DNA of 64,000 bases from Thermoanaerobacter ethanolicus JW 200 (GTDB taxonomy: Bacteria; Bacillota; Thermoanaerobacteria; Thermoanaerobacterales; Thermoanaerobacteraceae). Made by a program: the position numbers and the translations under genes. Under the pieces are notes generated by a model that was given only the letters and a program-made list of their open reading frames with translations, was not told where the DNA came from and did not search any database. The stretch covers positions 2,747,501-2,811,500 of the forward strand of contig NZ_CP033580.1 in assembly GCF_003722315.1 (NCBI RefSeq), in the 5' to 3' direction. Positions 19,092-31,208 of this stretch are shown here, in pieces (within the stretch, counting starts at the first letter, position 1; each line of letters opens with the position of its first letter).

Positions 19092-21154
19092 TTTTCTAAT
19101 ATTTGATCAGCAATATTTTTAGGAACTTCCTCATAATGATGGAACTGCATAGTGTAAGTTCCTCTTCCTTGAGTTTTTGACCTTAAATCAGTGGCATATC
19201 CAAACATTTCAGCAAGTGGCACAAATGCTCTTATAACTTGGGCACCAGCCCTTGCTTCCATTCCTTCAACTCTTCCACGACGTGAATTTATATCTCCTAT
19301 TATATCTCCCATGTATTCTTCTGGAACCACAACCTCCACTTTCATAATAGGTTCCAAAAGAACAGGATTTGCCTTTTTCATACCTTCCTTAAATGCTATA
19401 GAACCAGCTATTTTAAATGCCATATCTGAGGAGTCAACTTCATGGTAAGAACCATCTACCAATGCCACTTTTACATCGATAACAGGATATCCTCCAAGAA
19501 CACCGTTTTGCATAGCTTCTTGAACACCTGCGTCAACTGCAGGAATATATTCTTTTGGAATAACTCCTCCTACAATGCGGTTTTCAAATGTATAGCCTTC
19601 TCCTCTTGGAGCCGGTTCCATCTCCAACCAAACATGACCATACTGACCACGTCCACCAGACTGCCTGATAAATTTACCTTCAATTTTAACAGGTTTAGTG
19701 ATAGTCTCTTTGTAAGCAACTTGAGGCTTACCTACATTGCAATCAACATTAAACTCTCTTCTTAGCCTATCAACAATTATCTCTAAGTGCAATTCTCCCA
19801 TACCAGCTATTATTGTCTGTCCTGTCTCTTGGTCAGTATATGTTTTAAAGGTTGGGTCTTCTTCAGCTAGTTTCAATAAAGCCATAGTCATTTTTTCTTG
19901 AGCAGCTTTAGTCTTAGGCTCTATAGCAACAGAAATAACTGGTTCTGGAAAATCCATTGATTCTAAAAGTATTGGATGATTCTCATCACAGAGCGTATCT
20001 CCTGTTGTAGTATCTTTTAGTCCAACGGCTGCAACTATATCACCTGTGTATACAGCATCAATTTCTTCTCTGTGATTTGCATGCATTCGCAGGATTCTTC
20101 CTACTCTTTCTTTTTTACCTTTTGTAGAATTCAACACATATGACCCCGCATTTAAAGTCCCTGAATATACTCTAAAAAAAGCAAGTTTACCTACATAAGG
20201 GTCCGCCATAATTTTAAATGCCAACGCTGAGAAAGGCTCTGAATCATCAGCTTTTCTCTCTATCTCTTCTCCTGTGCCTAATGCCATACCTTTTACCGGT
20301 GGCAAATCAAGTGGAGAAGGAAGATATCTCACTATCGCATCCAACATAGGCTGAATCCCTTTATTTTTATATGAAGAACCACAGACAACTGGTACTAATT
20401 CACCATTTATAGTTCCTTTTCTTAAGGCTTTGTGAATCTCCTCTTCAGTTATTTCTTCACCTTCTAAATACTTTTCTAAAATAGTTTCATCTTGCTCAGA
20501 AACTGCCTCTAATAGTTTTTCTCTATACTCCTCAGCTAAATCTTTTAAGTCATCAGGTATTTCAGTCTCATCCATTACAGTACCTAAATCATCTTCATAT
20601 ATTATGGCTTCCATTTTAATTAAATCCACAATGCCTCTGAAAGTATCTTCTTTTCCAATAGGAATTTGTATAGCTACAGGATTAGCTCCCAATCTTTCCT
20701 TTATCATTTTTATTACATTAAAAAAGTCAGCACCTATTATATCCATTTTATTTACATAGGCAATTCTTGGAACATGATATTTGTCAGCCTGTCTCCATAC
20801 AGTTTCAGATTGAGGCTCAACACCCTCTTTTGCAGAAAAAACCGCAACAGCTCCGTCTAATATTCTAAGAGACCTTTCAACTTCTACTGTAAAGTCCACG
20901 TGTCCCGGCGTATCAATAATGTTTATTTTATGCCCTTTCCAATAACAAGTAGTAGCCGCAGAAGTTATAGTTATACCTCTTTCCTGCTCTTGTACCATCC
21001 AGTCCATTGTAGCAGTACCTTCGTGGACTTCTCCTAACTTATGAACTTTTCCTGTGTAAAAAAGTATTCGCTCGGTAGTAGTGGTTTTTCCTGCATCTAT
21101 ATGCGCCATAATACCAATGTTCCTAACTTTATCTAAGCTGTAGTCTCTTGGCAT
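19085..21154 (-). CDS. fusA: Elongation factor G
   Basis: 689 residues, the GTPase that drives translocation. The motifs [13 protein letters not shown] (P-loop, about 17-29), DTPGHVDFT (about 80-88) and NKMD (about 134-137) are intact. Domains II to V follow, including [16 protein letters not shown] and [11 protein letters not shown]. It lies in the classical rpsL-rpsG-fusA-tuf order. It differs from the divergent paralogue at 59697-61736, which has a changed P-loop. Confidence 0.98.
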   Translation of the reverse strand: MPRDYSLDKVRNIGIMAHIDAGKTTTTERILFYTGKVHKLGEVHEGTATMDWMVQEQERGITITSAATTCYWKGHKINIIDTPGHVDFTVEVERSLRILDGAVAVFSAKEGVEPQSETVWRQADKYHVPRIAYVNKMDIIGADFFNVIKMIKERLGANPVAIQIPIGKEDTFRGIVDLIKMEAIIYEDDLGTVMDETEIPDDLKDLAEEYREKLLEAVSEQDETILEKYLEGEEITEEEIHKALRKGTINGELVPVVCGSSYKNKGIQPMLDAIVRYLPSPLDLPPVKGMALGTGEEIERKADDSEPFSALAFKIMADPYVGKLAFFRVYSGTLNAGSYVLNSTKGKKERVGRILRMHANHREEIDAVYTGDIVAAVGLKDTTTGDTLCDENHPILLESMDFPEPVISVAIEPKTKAAQEKMTMALLKLAEEDPTFKTYTDQETGQTIIAGMGELHLEIIVDRLRREFNVDCNVGKPQVAYKETITKPVKIEGKFIRQSGGRGQYGHVWLEMEPAPRGEGYTFENRIVGGVIPKEYIPAVDAGVQEAMQNGVLGGYPVIDVKVALVDGSYHEVDSSDMAFKIAGSIAFKEGMKKANPVLLEPIMKVEVVVPEEYMGDIIGDINSRRGRVEGMEARAGAQVIRAFVPLAEMFGYATDLRSKTQGRGTYTMQFHHYEEVPKNIADQILEKK

Positions 21155-21205
21155 CTTCCATCCTCCTTTCTTGTCCCTTAGTTCACTACCCCCTATAAAC
21201 TACTT

Positions 21206-21703
<498 letters not shown>

Positions 21704-21754
21704 TTACAATAATTAACTCTACTAGATACATTTATAGTTCCATTTCATCTTTTT

Positions 21755-22129
21755 TTACTTTTTAGGCTTTTTAGCGCCATACCTTGAACGAGCTTGCTTT
21801 CTATTGGCAACACCCGCAGCATCAAGGGCTCCTCTGATAATCTTGTACCTTACACCTGGGAGGTCTTTAACCCTTCCACCTCTTACTAAAACTACAGAGT
21901 GTTCCTGCAAATTGTGACCTATACCAGGGATGTACGCTGTAACCTCTGTACCATTTGTTAGCCTTACCCTTGCTATTTTTCTCAATGCTGAATTTGGCTT
22001 CTTAGGAGTTGTAGTCTTTACTACAACACAAACTCCTCTCTTTTGAGGATTACCCTCTAAAGCTGGAGCAGCAGATTTATATTTTACTGGCTTTCTTCCT
22101 TGTCTTACTAACTGATTTATTGTTGGCAT
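21755..22129 (-). CDS. rpsL: 30S ribosomal protein S12
   Basis: 124 residues from ATG of [19 protein letters not shown], the family start; a 9-codon longer frame runs through the ribosome-binding site. The decoding-centre blocks [13 protein letters not shown] and [17 protein letters not shown] are wild-type in form. That includes the lysines whose substitution gives streptomycin resistance. Confidence 0.97.
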   Translation of the reverse strand: MPTINQLVRQGRKPVKYKSAAPALEGNPQKRGVCVVVKTTTPKKPNSALRKIARVRLTNGTEVTAYIPGIGHNLQEHSVVLVRGGRVKDLPGVRYKIIRGALDAAGVANRKQARSRYGAKKPKK

Positions 22130-22155
22130 TTTTGCACCTCCTTCCAAATAAATCA

Positions 22156-22191
22156 AGAAATAATTACCCCCTCAAAGGGGTAATTATTTCT
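22156..22191 (-). terminator. Strong hairpin between the L7Ae-like gene and rpsL
   Basis: The 15-base arms AGAAATAATTACCCC and GGGGTAATTATTTCT are perfectly complementary with a 6-base loop. The stop codon of the L7Ae-like gene lies in one arm. The downstream tract on the minus strand is only moderately T-rich, so it may be an attenuator or RNA-processing site dividing rpoBC from the rpsL operon rather than a full terminator. Confidence 0.55.
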
Positions 22192-22438
22192 TTTCACCTA
22201 TAATATCCGCTGCAGCGGCAGCATTTACATCAATACCACACATTACCCCAAGTTCTTTCATAGTATCGACGTACACTATTCTAATTGATTTTTCCTCACA
22301 TAGTTCTTTTATTTTTTTAGTAACATGTTCTTCCGCATCTTTTGCAATGTAGACCTGAAGTACATTGCAATTCATTATTGCTTTTAGAGTCTGCTTCGCT
22401 CCAACCACCCGCTTAGAAGGGCAATCTTGTCCCGCCAT
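22184..22438 (-). CDS. rplGB: L7Ae/L30e-family ribosomal-type protein (YbxF-like)
   Basis: 84 residues from the ATG of MAGQDCPSKRVVGAKQTLKA, which has GGGAGG 8 bases upstream; an 18-codon longer frame is rejected. It has the L7Ae kink-turn-binding fold with VVGAKQTLKA, VLQVYIAKDAEEHV and CGIDVNAAAA. The Bacillus counterpart in the same rpoC-rpsL gap (YbxF) binds K-turn RNA and ribosomes at substoichiometric levels. The physiological role is unsettled. Confidence 0.88.
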   Translation of the reverse strand: MAGQDCPSKRVVGAKQTLKAIMNCNVLQVYIAKDAEEHVTKKIKELCEEKSIRIVYVDTMKELGVMCGIDVNAAAAADIIGEKK

Positions 22439-22533
22439 TCGCCTTCCTCCCATCAGGACAGCGGTTTTTAACACACTTAATAATTTTATCATTAAGCAGT
22501 TTAGCTGTCAACAGTAGAATTTCGTTTCAATCT

Positions 22534-25500
22534 TTAGTTGCTTGCCTTTACTTCTGTTTCTTCTTTTTCTTTATCTTGTCTTTCCTGTTGGTCATTCACT
22601 TTTTTTACAACAGAAATATTTCTATAGCGTGACAAACCTGTTCCAGCAGGAATTAGTTTACCTATTATCACATTTTCTTTTAATCCTAAGAGCGGGTCTA
22701 CTTTACCTTTTATAGCCGCATCTGTAAGCACTCTTGTCGTCTCTTGGAAAGAAGCAGCTGATAAAAAAGAATCTGTTGCCAAAGCCGCCTTTGTAATTCC
22801 CAAAAGAGCTCTTCTTCCAGTAGCGGGTCTTAATCCTTTTTCAATTGCTTTTTTGTTTTCATCTTCGAATTTAAACATATCTATAAGCTCTCCAGGAAGC
22901 ATTGAAGTATCTCCTGGGTCTTCTACTTTTACTTTTCTCATCATTTGTCTTATTATTACTTCAATATGCTTATCATTTATTTCAACACCCTGCAATCTAT
23001 AAACCTTTTGAACCTCTTGTAGCAAGTAAGTCTGTACTGCAAATATTCCTTTTATCTTTAAAAGGTCATGAGGATTTACAGACCCTTCTGTCAACTCATC
23101 CCCAGCTTGTATTACCTGACCATCATGAACTTTAAGTCTTGAACCATAGGGAATGAGATAAGTCTTAGAAATATTGTTTTCTTCATCTGTTACAATGACT
23201 TCTCTTCTCTTCTTTGACTCATTGATTCTTACAACACCAGAGATTTCAGAAATTACAGCAAGTCCTTTTGGTTTTCTTGCCTCAAAAAGCTCTTCTACCC
23301 TTGGAAGACCTTGTGTAATATCTGCACCAGCTACACCGCCAGTATGGAATGTTCGCATTGTAAGCTGTGTACCTGGTTCGCCTATAGCTTGTGCAGCAAT
23401 AATGCCCACTGCTTCGCCTATATTTACAAGTTCACCTGTTGCAAGGTCTCTACCATAACACATTCTACATACGCCGTGTCTTGACTTACATGTCAAAAGT
23501 GACCTTATCTTTACCTTTGTAATACCTGCTTTTTCGATTTTTTCTGCTTCCTCTTCGTTTATCAACTCATTTCTTCTGACAATTATATTGCCTTCATTAT
23601 CAACCACGTCTTCAGCCGCAACTCTTCCTATTATTCTGTCAGCTAATTTTTCAATTATTTCATTTCCTTCTCTTATTTCTTCTACATAAATTCCTTCATC
23701 GGTTCCACAATCATCTTCTCTGACTATGACATCTTGGCTCACATCAACTAATCTTCTCGTCAAATAACCAGAGTCTGCAGTTCTTAAAGCTGTATCCGCA
23801 AGACCTTTTCTTGCACCGTGAGTAGATATGAAGAATTCCAACACATTAAGACCCTCTCTAAAGTTAGACCTTATAGGAAGCTCAATAATTCTTCCTGAAG
23901 GGTCTGCCATAAGACCTCTCATACCTGCTAACTGCCTTATCTGGTTTTTACTTCCTCTTGCTCCTGAATGAGCCATCATAAATATAGGATTAAATTTGTC
24001 CAAGCTTGCCATCAAAGCTTCTGTAACTTTTTCTGTAGTCATGTTCCATGTCCTTATTACGCTCTCATATCTTTCTTCCTCGGATATGAGACCACGTCTG
24101 AATTGGCTTTCAATTTTACTTACCATTTCATCTGCTTCTTTTAGAAGCTTCTCTTTTTCTTTAGGTATTACCATGTCAGATACACTGACAGTAATAGCTG
24201 CTTTTGTAGAATATCTGAAACCTAACTCTTTGATTTTATCAAGAGTTTCTGCTGTCTTTGTTGGCCCGTGTAATCTGTATACTCTATCTAAAATTTTCCC
24301 CAATTTAGATTTATCTACTAAATCATTAATTTCTAAGTCAAAAGCAGTTTCAGGATTAGTTCTATCTATATAACCTAAATCCTGTGGAATTGCTTCATTA
24401 AATATAATTTTTCCAACTGTTGTCTCAATTATTTTTGATTTTTTGACTCCATCAATTTCTTTTGTCATCTTCACTTTTATCTTAGCATGGATGTGAATGT
24501 ATCCCAGTTGATATGCCATAATAGCTTCTTCAGGGCTGGAGAAATATTTGCCCTCACCTGGAACTCCCTCTTCATCTGCTGTTAAGTAATAACAACCTAA
24601 TACCATATCTTGAGTAGGAGTCATAACAGGCTTTCCATCTTGGGGCTTGAGTATGTTATTAGCAGCCAGCATTAAAAATCGCGCTTCAGCTTGTGCTTCC
24701 ATTGAAAGAGGTACGTGGACAGCCATCTGGTCACCATCAAAGTCTGCATTGTAAGCCGTACACACAAGAGGATGAAGCTTTATAGCTCTTCCTTCAACTA
24801 ACACCGGTTCAAAAGCTTGAATACCCAATCTATGAAGTGTAGGTGCTCTGTTTAGTAACACAGGATGTTCTTTAATAACTTCCTCTAATACATCCCATAC
24901 CTCAGGCTTTACCTTTTCAACCATTCTCTTAGCACTTTTTATATGCTGCGCCAAACCCTCATCTACTAATTTCTTCATTACAAAAGGCTTAAAAAGCTCT
25001 AATGCCATTTCTTTTGGCAAACCACATTGATAAACTTTAAGCTCCGGCCCCACTACTATAACGGAACGACCTGAATAATCTACCCTTTTACCTAAAAGAT
25101 TTTGTCTGAATCTTCCTTGCTTACCTTTTAGCATATCAGAAAGGGATTTTAAAGGTCGGTTGCCTGGGCCTGTAACAGGTCTACCTCTTCTGCCATTGTC
25201 TATCAAAGCATCTACTGCTTCTTGTAGCATTCTTTTTTCATTTCTTACTATAATATCTGGAGCACCTAAGTCTAAAAGCTTTTTCAATCTGTTATTTCTA
25301 TTGATTACTCTCCTATACAAATCATTAAGGTCTGAAGTTGCAAAGCGCCCACCATCCAACTGCACCATAGGTCTTAAATCAGGCGGAATTACAGGTATAA
25401 CATCTAAAATCATCCATTCAGGGCGATTGCCGGAATCTATAAAAGCTTGCACTACTTCTAACCTTCTAATTGCTCTTACCCTTTTTTGGCCAGTAGATTC

Positions 25501-26088
25501 ACGTATTTCAGCTCTCAATTCTTTGCTCAATTTTTCTAAATCTATTTCTTGTAACAATTCTTTTATAGCTTCGGCTCCCATCCCTGCTCTAAATCTGTTG
25601 CCATATTTATCAAGGTAATCCCTATATTCTTTTTCTGATAATAATTGCTTTTTAGTAAGAGGAGTATCGCCGGGGTCAATAACCACATATGATACAAAGT
25701 ACAGCACTTTTTCCAATGCTCTTGGAGACATATCAAGAAGAAGCCCCATTCGACTTGGAATCCCCTTTACATACCATATATGTGCAACAGGGGCAGCAAG
25801 TTCAATGTGCCCCATTCTTTCCCTTCTAACTTTGGACCTTGTAACTTCAACTCCACATCTATCACAAACTACACCTTTGTATCTCACTCTCTTGTATTTA
25901 CCGCAATGGCATTCCCAGTCTTTTGTAGGTCCAAAAATTCTTTCACAAAAAAGGCCATCCCTTTCTGGTTTTAACGTTCTATAATTGATAGTTTCAGGCT
26001 TTTTCACCTCACCTCTTGACCATTCTCTTATTTTTTCAGGTGATGCTAACCCAATTTTAATAGCCTCAAAATTTCTTAACTGAAACAA
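22534..26088 (-). CDS. rpoC: DNA-directed RNA polymerase subunit beta-prime
   Basis: 1184 residues. The N-terminal zinc site has Cys60, Cys62, Cys75 and Cys78. The catalytic [12 protein letters not shown] loop holds the three Mg-binding aspartates, and a second zinc cluster [13 protein letters not shown] lies near residue 870. The C-terminus ends in a charged tail. The start is TTG ([20 protein letters not shown]) with its GGAG 9 bases upstream. That GGAG lies in the 6-bp hairpin AAGGAG-CGACA-CTCCTT, which overlaps the start codon. It is located 42 bases after rpoB. Confidence 0.97.
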   Translation of the reverse strand: MFQLRNFEAIKIGLASPEKIREWSRGEVKKPETINYRTLKPERDGLFCERIFGPTKDWECHCGKYKRVRYKGVVCDRCGVEVTRSKVRRERMGHIELAAPVAHIWYVKGIPSRMGLLLDMSPRALEKVLYFVSYVVIDPGDTPLTKKQLLSEKEYRDYLDKYGNRFRAGMGAEAIKELLQEIDLEKLSKELRAEIRESTGQKRVRAIRRLEVVQAFIDSGNRPEWMILDVIPVIPPDLRPMVQLDGGRFATSDLNDLYRRVINRNNRLKKLLDLGAPDIIVRNEKRMLQEAVDALIDNGRRGRPVTGPGNRPLKSLSDMLKGKQGRFRQNLLGKRVDYSGRSVIVVGPELKVYQCGLPKEMALELFKPFVMKKLVDEGLAQHIKSAKRMVEKVKPEVWDVLEEVIKEHPVLLNRAPTLHRLGIQAFEPVLVEGRAIKLHPLVCTAYNADFDGDQMAVHVPLSMEAQAEARFLMLAANNILKPQDGKPVMTPTQDMVLGCYYLTADEEGVPGEGKYFSSPEEAIMAYQLGYIHIHAKIKVKMTKEIDGVKKSKIIETTVGKIIFNEAIPQDLGYIDRTNPETAFDLEINDLVDKSKLGKILDRVYRLHGPTKTAETLDKIKELGFRYSTKAAITVSVSDMVIPKEKEKLLKEADEMVSKIESQFRRGLISEEERYESVIRTWNMTTEKVTEALMASLDKFNPIFMMAHSGARGSKNQIRQLAGMRGLMADPSGRIIELPIRSNFREGLNVLEFFISTHGARKGLADTALRTADSGYLTRRLVDVSQDVIVREDDCGTDEGIYVEEIREGNEIIEKLADRIIGRVAAEDVVDNEGNIIVRRNELINEEEAEKIEKAGITKVKIRSLLTCKSRHGVCRMCYGRDLATGELVNIGEAVGIIAAQAIGEPGTQLTMRTFHTGGVAGADITQGLPRVEELFEARKPKGLAVISEISGVVRINESKKRREVIVTDEENNISKTYLIPYGSRLKVHDGQVIQAGDELTEGSVNPHDLLKIKGIFAVQTYLLQEVQKVYRLQGVEINDKHIEVIIRQMMRKVKVEDPGDTSMLPGELIDMFKFEDENKKAIEKGLRPATGRRALLGITKAALATDSFLSAASFQETTRVLTDAAIKGKVDPLLGLKENVIIGKLIPAGTGLSRYRNISVVKKVNDQQERQDKEKEETEVKASN

Positions 26089-26103
26089 GGAGTGTCGCTC
26101 CTT
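26087..26103 (-). promoter_or_regulatory. Hairpin enclosing the rpoC ribosome-binding site
   Basis: Minus strand: AAGGAG (26103-26098), loop CGACA, CTCCTT (26092-26087). The first two bases of the TTG start fall in the closing arm. When folded, it would hide the only Shine-Dalgarno, so rpoC translation may depend on ribosomes arriving from rpoB or on unfolding at growth temperature. Confidence 0.5.
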
Positions 26104-26130
26104 TCTTCAATAAATTTTGGTTTTAACTAA

Positions 26131-29100
26131 TTAAATGTCAAAATCTTCGTCAATCATCAAATCGTCATTTTCTATATCAAAACTATCTGGCTCAAAATCA
26201 ATATCCTCTGGCAGTTCTTCAATCTCTTCTTCAAAGCCTTCTTCGTAGCTTTCTTCATACACTTCTTCTGGTGGCGTATCTTCGCGGCCTTCTATATTGA
26301 TATTAAGAGTAGCATCTGGCACATCAGAATCGTCATCATCTTCAAATTCTTTTAATGGAATTTCTTGATTATCTTCTGTGATAACTTTGACATCTAATGC
26401 TAAGCTTTGAAGTTCCTTAACCAATACCTTAAAGGATTCAGGAATACCTGGTTCTGGTATGTTTTCACCCTTGACAATAGCTTCATAGGTTTTTACACGA
26501 CCTGATACATCGTCAGATTTCACAGTCAAAATCTCTTGTAAAGTGTGAGCTGCACCATATGCCTCTAATGCCCATACTTCCATCTCACCAAATCTCTGTC
26601 CACCAAACTGAGCTTTTCCACCCAAAGGTTGCTGAGTAACCAAAGAATATGGTCCAGTAGACCTTGCATGCATCTTATCATCAACAAGATGGTGAAGTTT
26701 CAGCATGTACATATAACCTACTGTAACTTTATTATCAAAAGGCTCACCTGTTCTTCCATCGTACAATTGCACCTTGCCGTCCGGAGAAAAACCCGATTTA
26801 GCTAAAAGCTCTTGTATGTCTTCTTCCGTTGCTCCATCAAAAACAGGTGTAGCAATCTGCCATCCCAATGCTTTTGCAACAAGACCCAAGTGAACTTCTA
26901 AAACCTGACCAATGTTCATACGGGATGGAACACCTAATGGGTTTAAGCATATCTGCAAAGGGGTACCGTCTGGCAAAAATGGCATATCTTCTACTGGAAG
27001 TATCCTTGAAATAACACCCTTGTTACCGTGGCGCCCTGCCATTTTGTCTCCAACAGAAATTTTCCTCTTTTGAGCAACAAATACTCTTACCATCTGGTTG
27101 ACTCCTGGTGGCAATTCATCACCATTTTCTCTGGAATAAACTTTAACATCTACTACTATACCTGACTCACCGTGAGGAACACGCAAAGAAGTATCTCTTA
27201 CTTCTCTTGCCTTTTCTCCAAAAATAGCTCTTAAAAGTCTTTCCTCAGCTGTAAGTTCAGTCTCACCTTTTGGAGTAACTTTACCTACCAATATGTCACC
27301 AGCAGTAACTTCTGCACCTATACGTATTATTCCTCTCTCGTCTAAATCTTTTAAAGCATCTTCGCCTACATTCGGTATTTCTCTCGTTATCTCTTCTGGA
27401 CCTAATTTCGTATCTCTTGCTTCTGCATCATACTCCTCAATGTGAATAGAAGTTAAAGAATCATCTCTAACCAATTCTTCACTTATCAAAATAGCATCTT
27501 CATAGTTGTAACCTTCCCAAGGCATAAATCCTACTAAGACATTTTTCCCAAGTGCAAGTTCACCGTGGTCAGTAGAAGGTCCATCGCATATAACTTGCCC
27601 TTTTTTCACTTCATCTCCTTCATTTACAATAGGCCTTTGGTTTATACAAGTTCCCTGGTTTGACCTCTTAAATTTAAGTAAATTATACTCATCCCTTCTA
27701 CCGTCCTTTGTTCTAATTACAACTTTATCAGCAGCGACTTTTTCCACTACTCCATCGTTTTTCGCTAATACTACTACACCAGAATCAACAGCTGCCTTAT
27801 ATTCTATACCCGTTCCAATTATTGGTGCTTCAGGTTTTATAAGGGGTACTGCTTGCCTCTGCATGTTAGACCCCATCAAGGCTCTATTCGCATCATCATT
27901 TTCCAAGAAAGGTATCATAGAAGTAGCAACAGACACTATCTGTTTTGGTGAAACGTCCATGAAGTCCACTTCTGTTGGAGGTACAGCTATTATCTCTTCT
28001 TTTAATCTACATACCACTTTCTCATTAATAAACCTGTTGTTTTCATCTAATGGTTCGTTAGCTTGAGCTATAATATATTCATCTTCTTCATCTGCAGTCA
28101 TATATACAATTTCATCTGTAACTGTACCAGTAGTTTTATCTACTCTCCTATATGGAGCTTCAATAAATCCATATTCATTTACACGAGCATAGGTAGTCAA
28201 AGATCCAATCAAACCGATATTAGGTCCTTCAGGAGTCTCAATTGGACATATCCTTCCATAGTGAGAATAATGAACGTCTCTTACTTCAAAACCCGCTCTT
28301 TCTCTACTAAGTCCTCCAGGACCTAAAGCACTTACTCTTCTCTTATGAGTAAGTTCTGCCAAAGGGTTAGTTTGGTCCATAAATTGAGAAAGCTGGGAGC
28401 TTCCAAAAAACTCTCTAATGGCTGCTACAACTGGGCGAATGTTTATAAGGTTTTGAGGAGTAATTTCATTCACATCTTGGATTGTCATTCTTTCTTTGAC
28501 TACTCTTTCTAATCTCGCAAGTCCAATTCTAAATTGGTTTTGCAATAATTCCCCTACAGACCGCAGTCTCCTATTTCCTAAATGATCTATATCATCTATT
28601 GAACCTATTCCATGAGTTAAATTTAATTGGTAACTTATAGTGGCTATAATGTCATCTTTAGTAATGTGCTTAGGAACAAGTTCATCCATTCTATTTTTTA
28701 TTTCGTTTATTACCGCCTCTTCATCAGAGAAATTGTCAAGTATTTCTTTTAATATACTTAAATTTACTGCTTCTTTTATATTTAAGCTAGATACATCATA
28801 AGGCATTGGATATTTATTTATATCCACCGTATTATTGCCTATTACTTTTACTACTTTACCCTCTACTAACACTTCTACTACATTTATGCCGCAATTTTGA
28901 ATTTCTTCTGCCTTTTCTTTTGAAATTTTCTCTCCTTCTTCTACTAATATCTCACCTGTAACAGGGTTGACAATCTTTTTTGCACTCTTTAAGTTTGCAA
29001 TTCTCGTTTTTAACGCAAGTTTTTTATTAAATTTATAGCGTCCAACTTTTGCTAAATCATACCTTTTTGCATCAAAAAATAATGCATACAAAAGGCTTTT

Positions 29101-29850
29101 AGCACTCTCGACAGTAGGCGGCTCTCCTGGTCTTAATCTCTTATAAATTTCTATTAAAGCCTCTTCTTCAGATTTTGTAGTATCCTTATCTAAAGTAGCT
29201 TTTAATTTTTCCTCTTCCCCTAAAAGGTCAAGAATTTGAATATCAGTACTATAACCCAAAGCCCTTAATAATACAGTAATTGGAACTTTTCTTGTTCTGT
29301 CAATTCTAACATATACTATATCATTGGAATCTTCTTCATATTCTAGCCAAGCGCCTCTATTTGGTATTACAGTTGCAGAAATTAATTTTTTCCCAAATTT
29401 ATCAAATTGTTGTTCATAATAGACTCCTGGAGACCTAACCAATTGGCTTACAATTACACGTTCTGCGCCATTTATAATAAAAGTACCCTTTTCTGTCATT
29501 AAAGGGAAATCTCCCATAAATACTTCAGATTCCTTAATTTCCCCAGTCTCTCTGTTGGTAAGGCGTACTTTGACTTTCATCGGCACAGCATATGTAGTAT
29601 CTCTGTCTTTACATTCTTCTACTGAATACTTGGGGTTATTTTCTAATCGATAATCAACAAATTCTAAAGCCAAATTCCCCGTAAAGCTCTCTATTGGGGA
29701 AATTTCTCTAAAGACTTCTCTCAATCCCTCCTCTAAAAACCATTTGTAGGACTTCTTTTGAACTTCAATAAGGTCGGGCATTTCTAATACTTCGTCGATC
29801 TTGGCAAAGCTCATTCTTGTCTTGTTGCCCACTTGTACAGGACGTACCAT
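26131..29850 (-). CDS. rpoB: DNA-directed RNA polymerase subunit beta
   Basis: 1239 residues from ATG of [26 protein letters not shown] is 8 bases upstream. A GTG three codons earlier overlaps that site. The rifampicin-pocket block [32 protein letters not shown] is wild-type in form, and the catalytic [12 protein letters not shown] and C-terminal [20 protein letters not shown] are present. A very acidic C-terminal extension of about 70 residues follows. It has its own promoter at 30010-30038. Confidence 0.98.
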   Translation of the reverse strand: MVRPVQVGNKTRMSFAKIDEVLEMPDLIEVQKKSYKWFLEEGLREVFREISPIESFTGNLALEFVDYRLENNPKYSVEECKDRDTTYAVPMKVKVRLTNRETGEIKESEVFMGDFPLMTEKGTFIINGAERVIVSQLVRSPGVYYEQQFDKFGKKLISATVIPNRGAWLEYEEDSNDIVYVRIDRTRKVPITVLLRALGYSTDIQILDLLGEEEKLKATLDKDTTKSEEEALIEIYKRLRPGEPPTVESAKSLLYALFFDAKRYDLAKVGRYKFNKKLALKTRIANLKSAKKIVNPVTGEILVEEGEKISKEKAEEIQNCGINVVEVLVEGKVVKVIGNNTVDINKYPMPYDVSSLNIKEAVNLSILKEILDNFSDEEAVINEIKNRMDELVPKHITKDDIIATISYQLNLTHGIGSIDDIDHLGNRRLRSVGELLQNQFRIGLARLERVVKERMTIQDVNEITPQNLINIRPVVAAIREFFGSSQLSQFMDQTNPLAELTHKRRVSALGPGGLSRERAGFEVRDVHYSHYGRICPIETPEGPNIGLIGSLTTYARVNEYGFIEAPYRRVDKTTGTVTDEIVYMTADEEDEYIIAQANEPLDENNRFINEKVVCRLKEEIIAVPPTEVDFMDVSPKQIVSVATSMIPFLENDDANRALMGSNMQRQAVPLIKPEAPIIGTGIEYKAAVDSGVVVLAKNDGVVEKVAADKVVIRTKDGRRDEYNLLKFKRSNQGTCINQRPIVNEGDEVKKGQVICDGPSTDHGELALGKNVLVGFMPWEGYNYEDAILISEELVRDDSLTSIHIEEYDAEARDTKLGPEEITREIPNVGEDALKDLDERGIIRIGAEVTAGDILVGKVTPKGETELTAEERLLRAIFGEKAREVRDTSLRVPHGESGIVVDVKVYSRENGDELPPGVNQMVRVFVAQKRKISVGDKMAGRHGNKGVISRILPVEDMPFLPDGTPLQICLNPLGVPSRMNIGQVLEVHLGLVAKALGWQIATPVFDGATEEDIQELLAKSGFSPDGKVQLYDGRTGEPFDNKVTVGYMYMLKLHHLVDDKMHARSTGPYSLVTQQPLGGKAQFGGQRFGEMEVWALEAYGAAHTLQEILTVKSDDVSGRVKTYEAIVKGENIPEPGIPESFKVLVKELQSLALDVKVITEDNQEIPLKEFEDDDDSDVPDATLNINIEGREDTPPEEVYEESYEEGFEEEIEELPEDIDFEPDSFDIENDDLMIDEDFDI

Positions 29851-29879
29851 CCATTTCACCCCTTAAAAAATGTAAATTA

Positions 29880-29900
29880 CCAAAAGTTTTCAACTTTTGG
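29880..29900 (-). other. Hairpin in the rpoB leader
   Basis: CCAAAAGTT and AACTTTTGG form a 9-bp stem with a 3-base loop about 30 bases upstream of the rpoB start. There is no T-run on the minus strand. The rest of the 216-base gap holds the promoter and the rplL terminator, and I see no other element in it. Confidence 0.4.
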
Positions 29901-30009
29901 ATTGCGCACAAAAGAACCCTATTTTACCATTATTATTCACCAACAGTCGTCCTCTTATACATATACATATATTAACAAATAAAAAAGGCCACTATTAATG
30001 CAATTTATT

Positions 30010-30038
30010 ATAATAGCACAAGTGAAGATTTATGTCAA
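30010..30038 (-). promoter_or_regulatory. Sigma-A promoter of rpoBC
   Basis: Minus strand: TTGACA (30033-30038), 17-base spacer, TATTAT (30010-30015), roughly 160 bases upstream of rpoB and just beyond the rplL terminator. This indicates that rpoBC can be transcribed apart from rplJL. Confidence 0.75.
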
Positions 30039-30052
30039 CAATTCCCCATAAA

Positions 30053-30083
30053 AAAATAAGGGCAAAATTTTTGCCCTTATTTT
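30053..30083 (-). terminator. Terminator of the rplJ-rplL unit
   Basis: Fifteen-base arms (AAAATAAGGGCAAAA and its complement) flank a single T and overlap the rplL stop codon. The minus-strand product ends in a U-containing stretch. It separates rplL from the rpoBC promoter. Confidence 0.75.
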
Positions 30084-30454
30084 ATTTCTACTTTTGCACC
30101 AACTTCTTCGAATTTTGCTTTGATTTGATTTGCTTCGTCTTTGCTTACTCCTTCTTTAACTGGCTTTGGAGCACTTTCTACTAAATCTTTTGCTTCTTTT
30201 AGTCCTAAGCCTGTTACTTCTCTCACAACCTTGATAACTTTTATCTTGTCGCTACCTACTTCTTGTAAAATAACATCAAATTCTGTTTTTTCTTCAGCTG
30301 GTGCTGCTGCTGGTGCTCCAGCTGCTGGAGCTGCTGCAACTGCTACAGGAGCTGCCGCAGATACGCCAAATTCCTCCTCTAAAGCTTTTACCAATTCAGC
30401 TAATTCTAGAACTGTCATATTTTTTATGGCTTCCAAAATTTCCTCTTTGTTCAT
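30077..30454 (-). CDS. rplL: 50S ribosomal protein L7/L12
   Basis: 125 residues from [20 protein letters not shown]. It has an N-terminal dimerisation helix, an Ala/Pro hinge ([19 protein letters not shown], about 37-55) and the C-terminal factor-binding domain with [16 protein letters not shown]. Multiple dimers bind L10 to form the stalk that recruits EF-Tu and EF-G. A 5-codon longer frame is less likely. Confidence 0.97.
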   Translation of the reverse strand: MNKEEILEAIKNMTVLELAELVKALEEEFGVSAAAPVAVAAAPAAGAPAAAPAEEKTEFDVILQEVGSDKIKVIKVVREVTGLGLKEAKDLVESAPKPVKEGVSKDEANQIKAKFEEVGAKVEIK

Positions 30455-30491
30455 TTTCTCTACCTCCATCTTAAAATTTTTATTTTTGTTT

Positions 30492-31025
30492 TCAAGCTTC
30501 AGCTTGCTTTTTCTCTTTCACTGCATTTAAAGCATAAAGCAGGCTTCTCAACGTGCCAGACAACACGAAAACGAGGTTGGTAATAGGAGCTTTCATGCTG
30601 CCCAAAGCTTTCGCCACAAGCTCTTCCCTTGAAGGAAGCTCTGCCAAAGCCTTAATTTCTTCAACTGTCACTAACTTCCCATTTACAAGACCTGCTTTTA
30701 ACTCAATTCCCTTGTGGTCTTTCATAAATTCCACAAGAACTTTAGCAGGCGCAACAGGGTCATCATATCCAAAAGCTACAGAAGTTGGCCCTCCAAAATA
30801 TTTAATTAAATCATCTCCATAGCCTAGTTCCTTAGCTGCAATAGTCATTAAAGTATTTTTGTAGACTTTGTACTCAGAATTAGCTTCTCTAAATTTGCGT
30901 CTTAATATAGTATCATCTTCTACAGTCAAGCCACTAAAGTTTGAAAAAATCACTGTTTGTGCTCGTGACAATTTGTCTTTAAACTCTGCTACGATTTGTT
31001 GCTTTTTCTCTTTTGCTGTGCCCAC
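30492..31025 (-). CDS. rplJ: 50S ribosomal protein L10
   Basis: 177 residues from a GTG start, 7 bases after GGAGG. L10 anchors L7/L12 dimers to 23S rRNA through its N-terminal domain ([20 protein letters not shown]), with the long C-terminal helix serving as the dimer platform. It is preceded by an L10-type leader that lets L10-L12 regulate its own synthesis. Confidence 0.97.
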   Translation of the reverse strand: MGTAKEKKQQIVAEFKDKLSRAQTVIFSNFSGLTVEDDTILRRKFREANSEYKVYKNTLMTIAAKELGYGDDLIKYFGGPTSVAFGYDDPVAPAKVLVEFMKDHKGIELKAGLVNGKLVTVEEIKALAELPSREELVAKALGSMKAPITNLVFVLSGTLRSLLYALNAVKEKKQAEA

Positions 31026-31034
31026 CTTCCCACC

Positions 31035-31164
31035 TCCTTAAAAAATTTAAAAAGGATCCCGTAGACACGAGGATCCCTTTTGGGAATTTATTTCTAAAAA
31101 CCTCGGTGGGATTTACGTGCAAAAGCACACCCACTGTCTACGGTCTTTTTATTCAATTTCAACG
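31035..31164 (-). promoter_or_regulatory. L10 leader (ribosomal protein autoregulatory RNA)
   Basis: The leader transcript has two alternative folds. A terminator-like hairpin forms from AAAAGGGATCC and GGATCCTTTT just upstream of rplJ and is followed by a T-run. Within its loop and 3' arm lies TGTCTACGG (31067-31059), which can instead pair perfectly with CCGTAGACA (31143-31135) near the 5' end. This is the arrangement of the known Firmicute L10 leader, where bound L10-L12 favours termination. Confidence 0.8.
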
Positions 31165-31170
31165 TCACTT

Positions 31171-31199
31171 ATTATACCTTACATCTTTTTGTCTGTCAA
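31171..31199 (-). promoter_or_regulatory. Consensus sigma-A promoter of rplJ-rplL
   Basis: Minus strand: TTGACA (31194-31199), 17-base spacer, TATAAT (31171-31176). It matches both consensus hexamers exactly and would start transcription at the 5' edge of the L10 leader. Confidence 0.88.
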
Positions 31200-31208
31200 C
31201 AACTTTTA

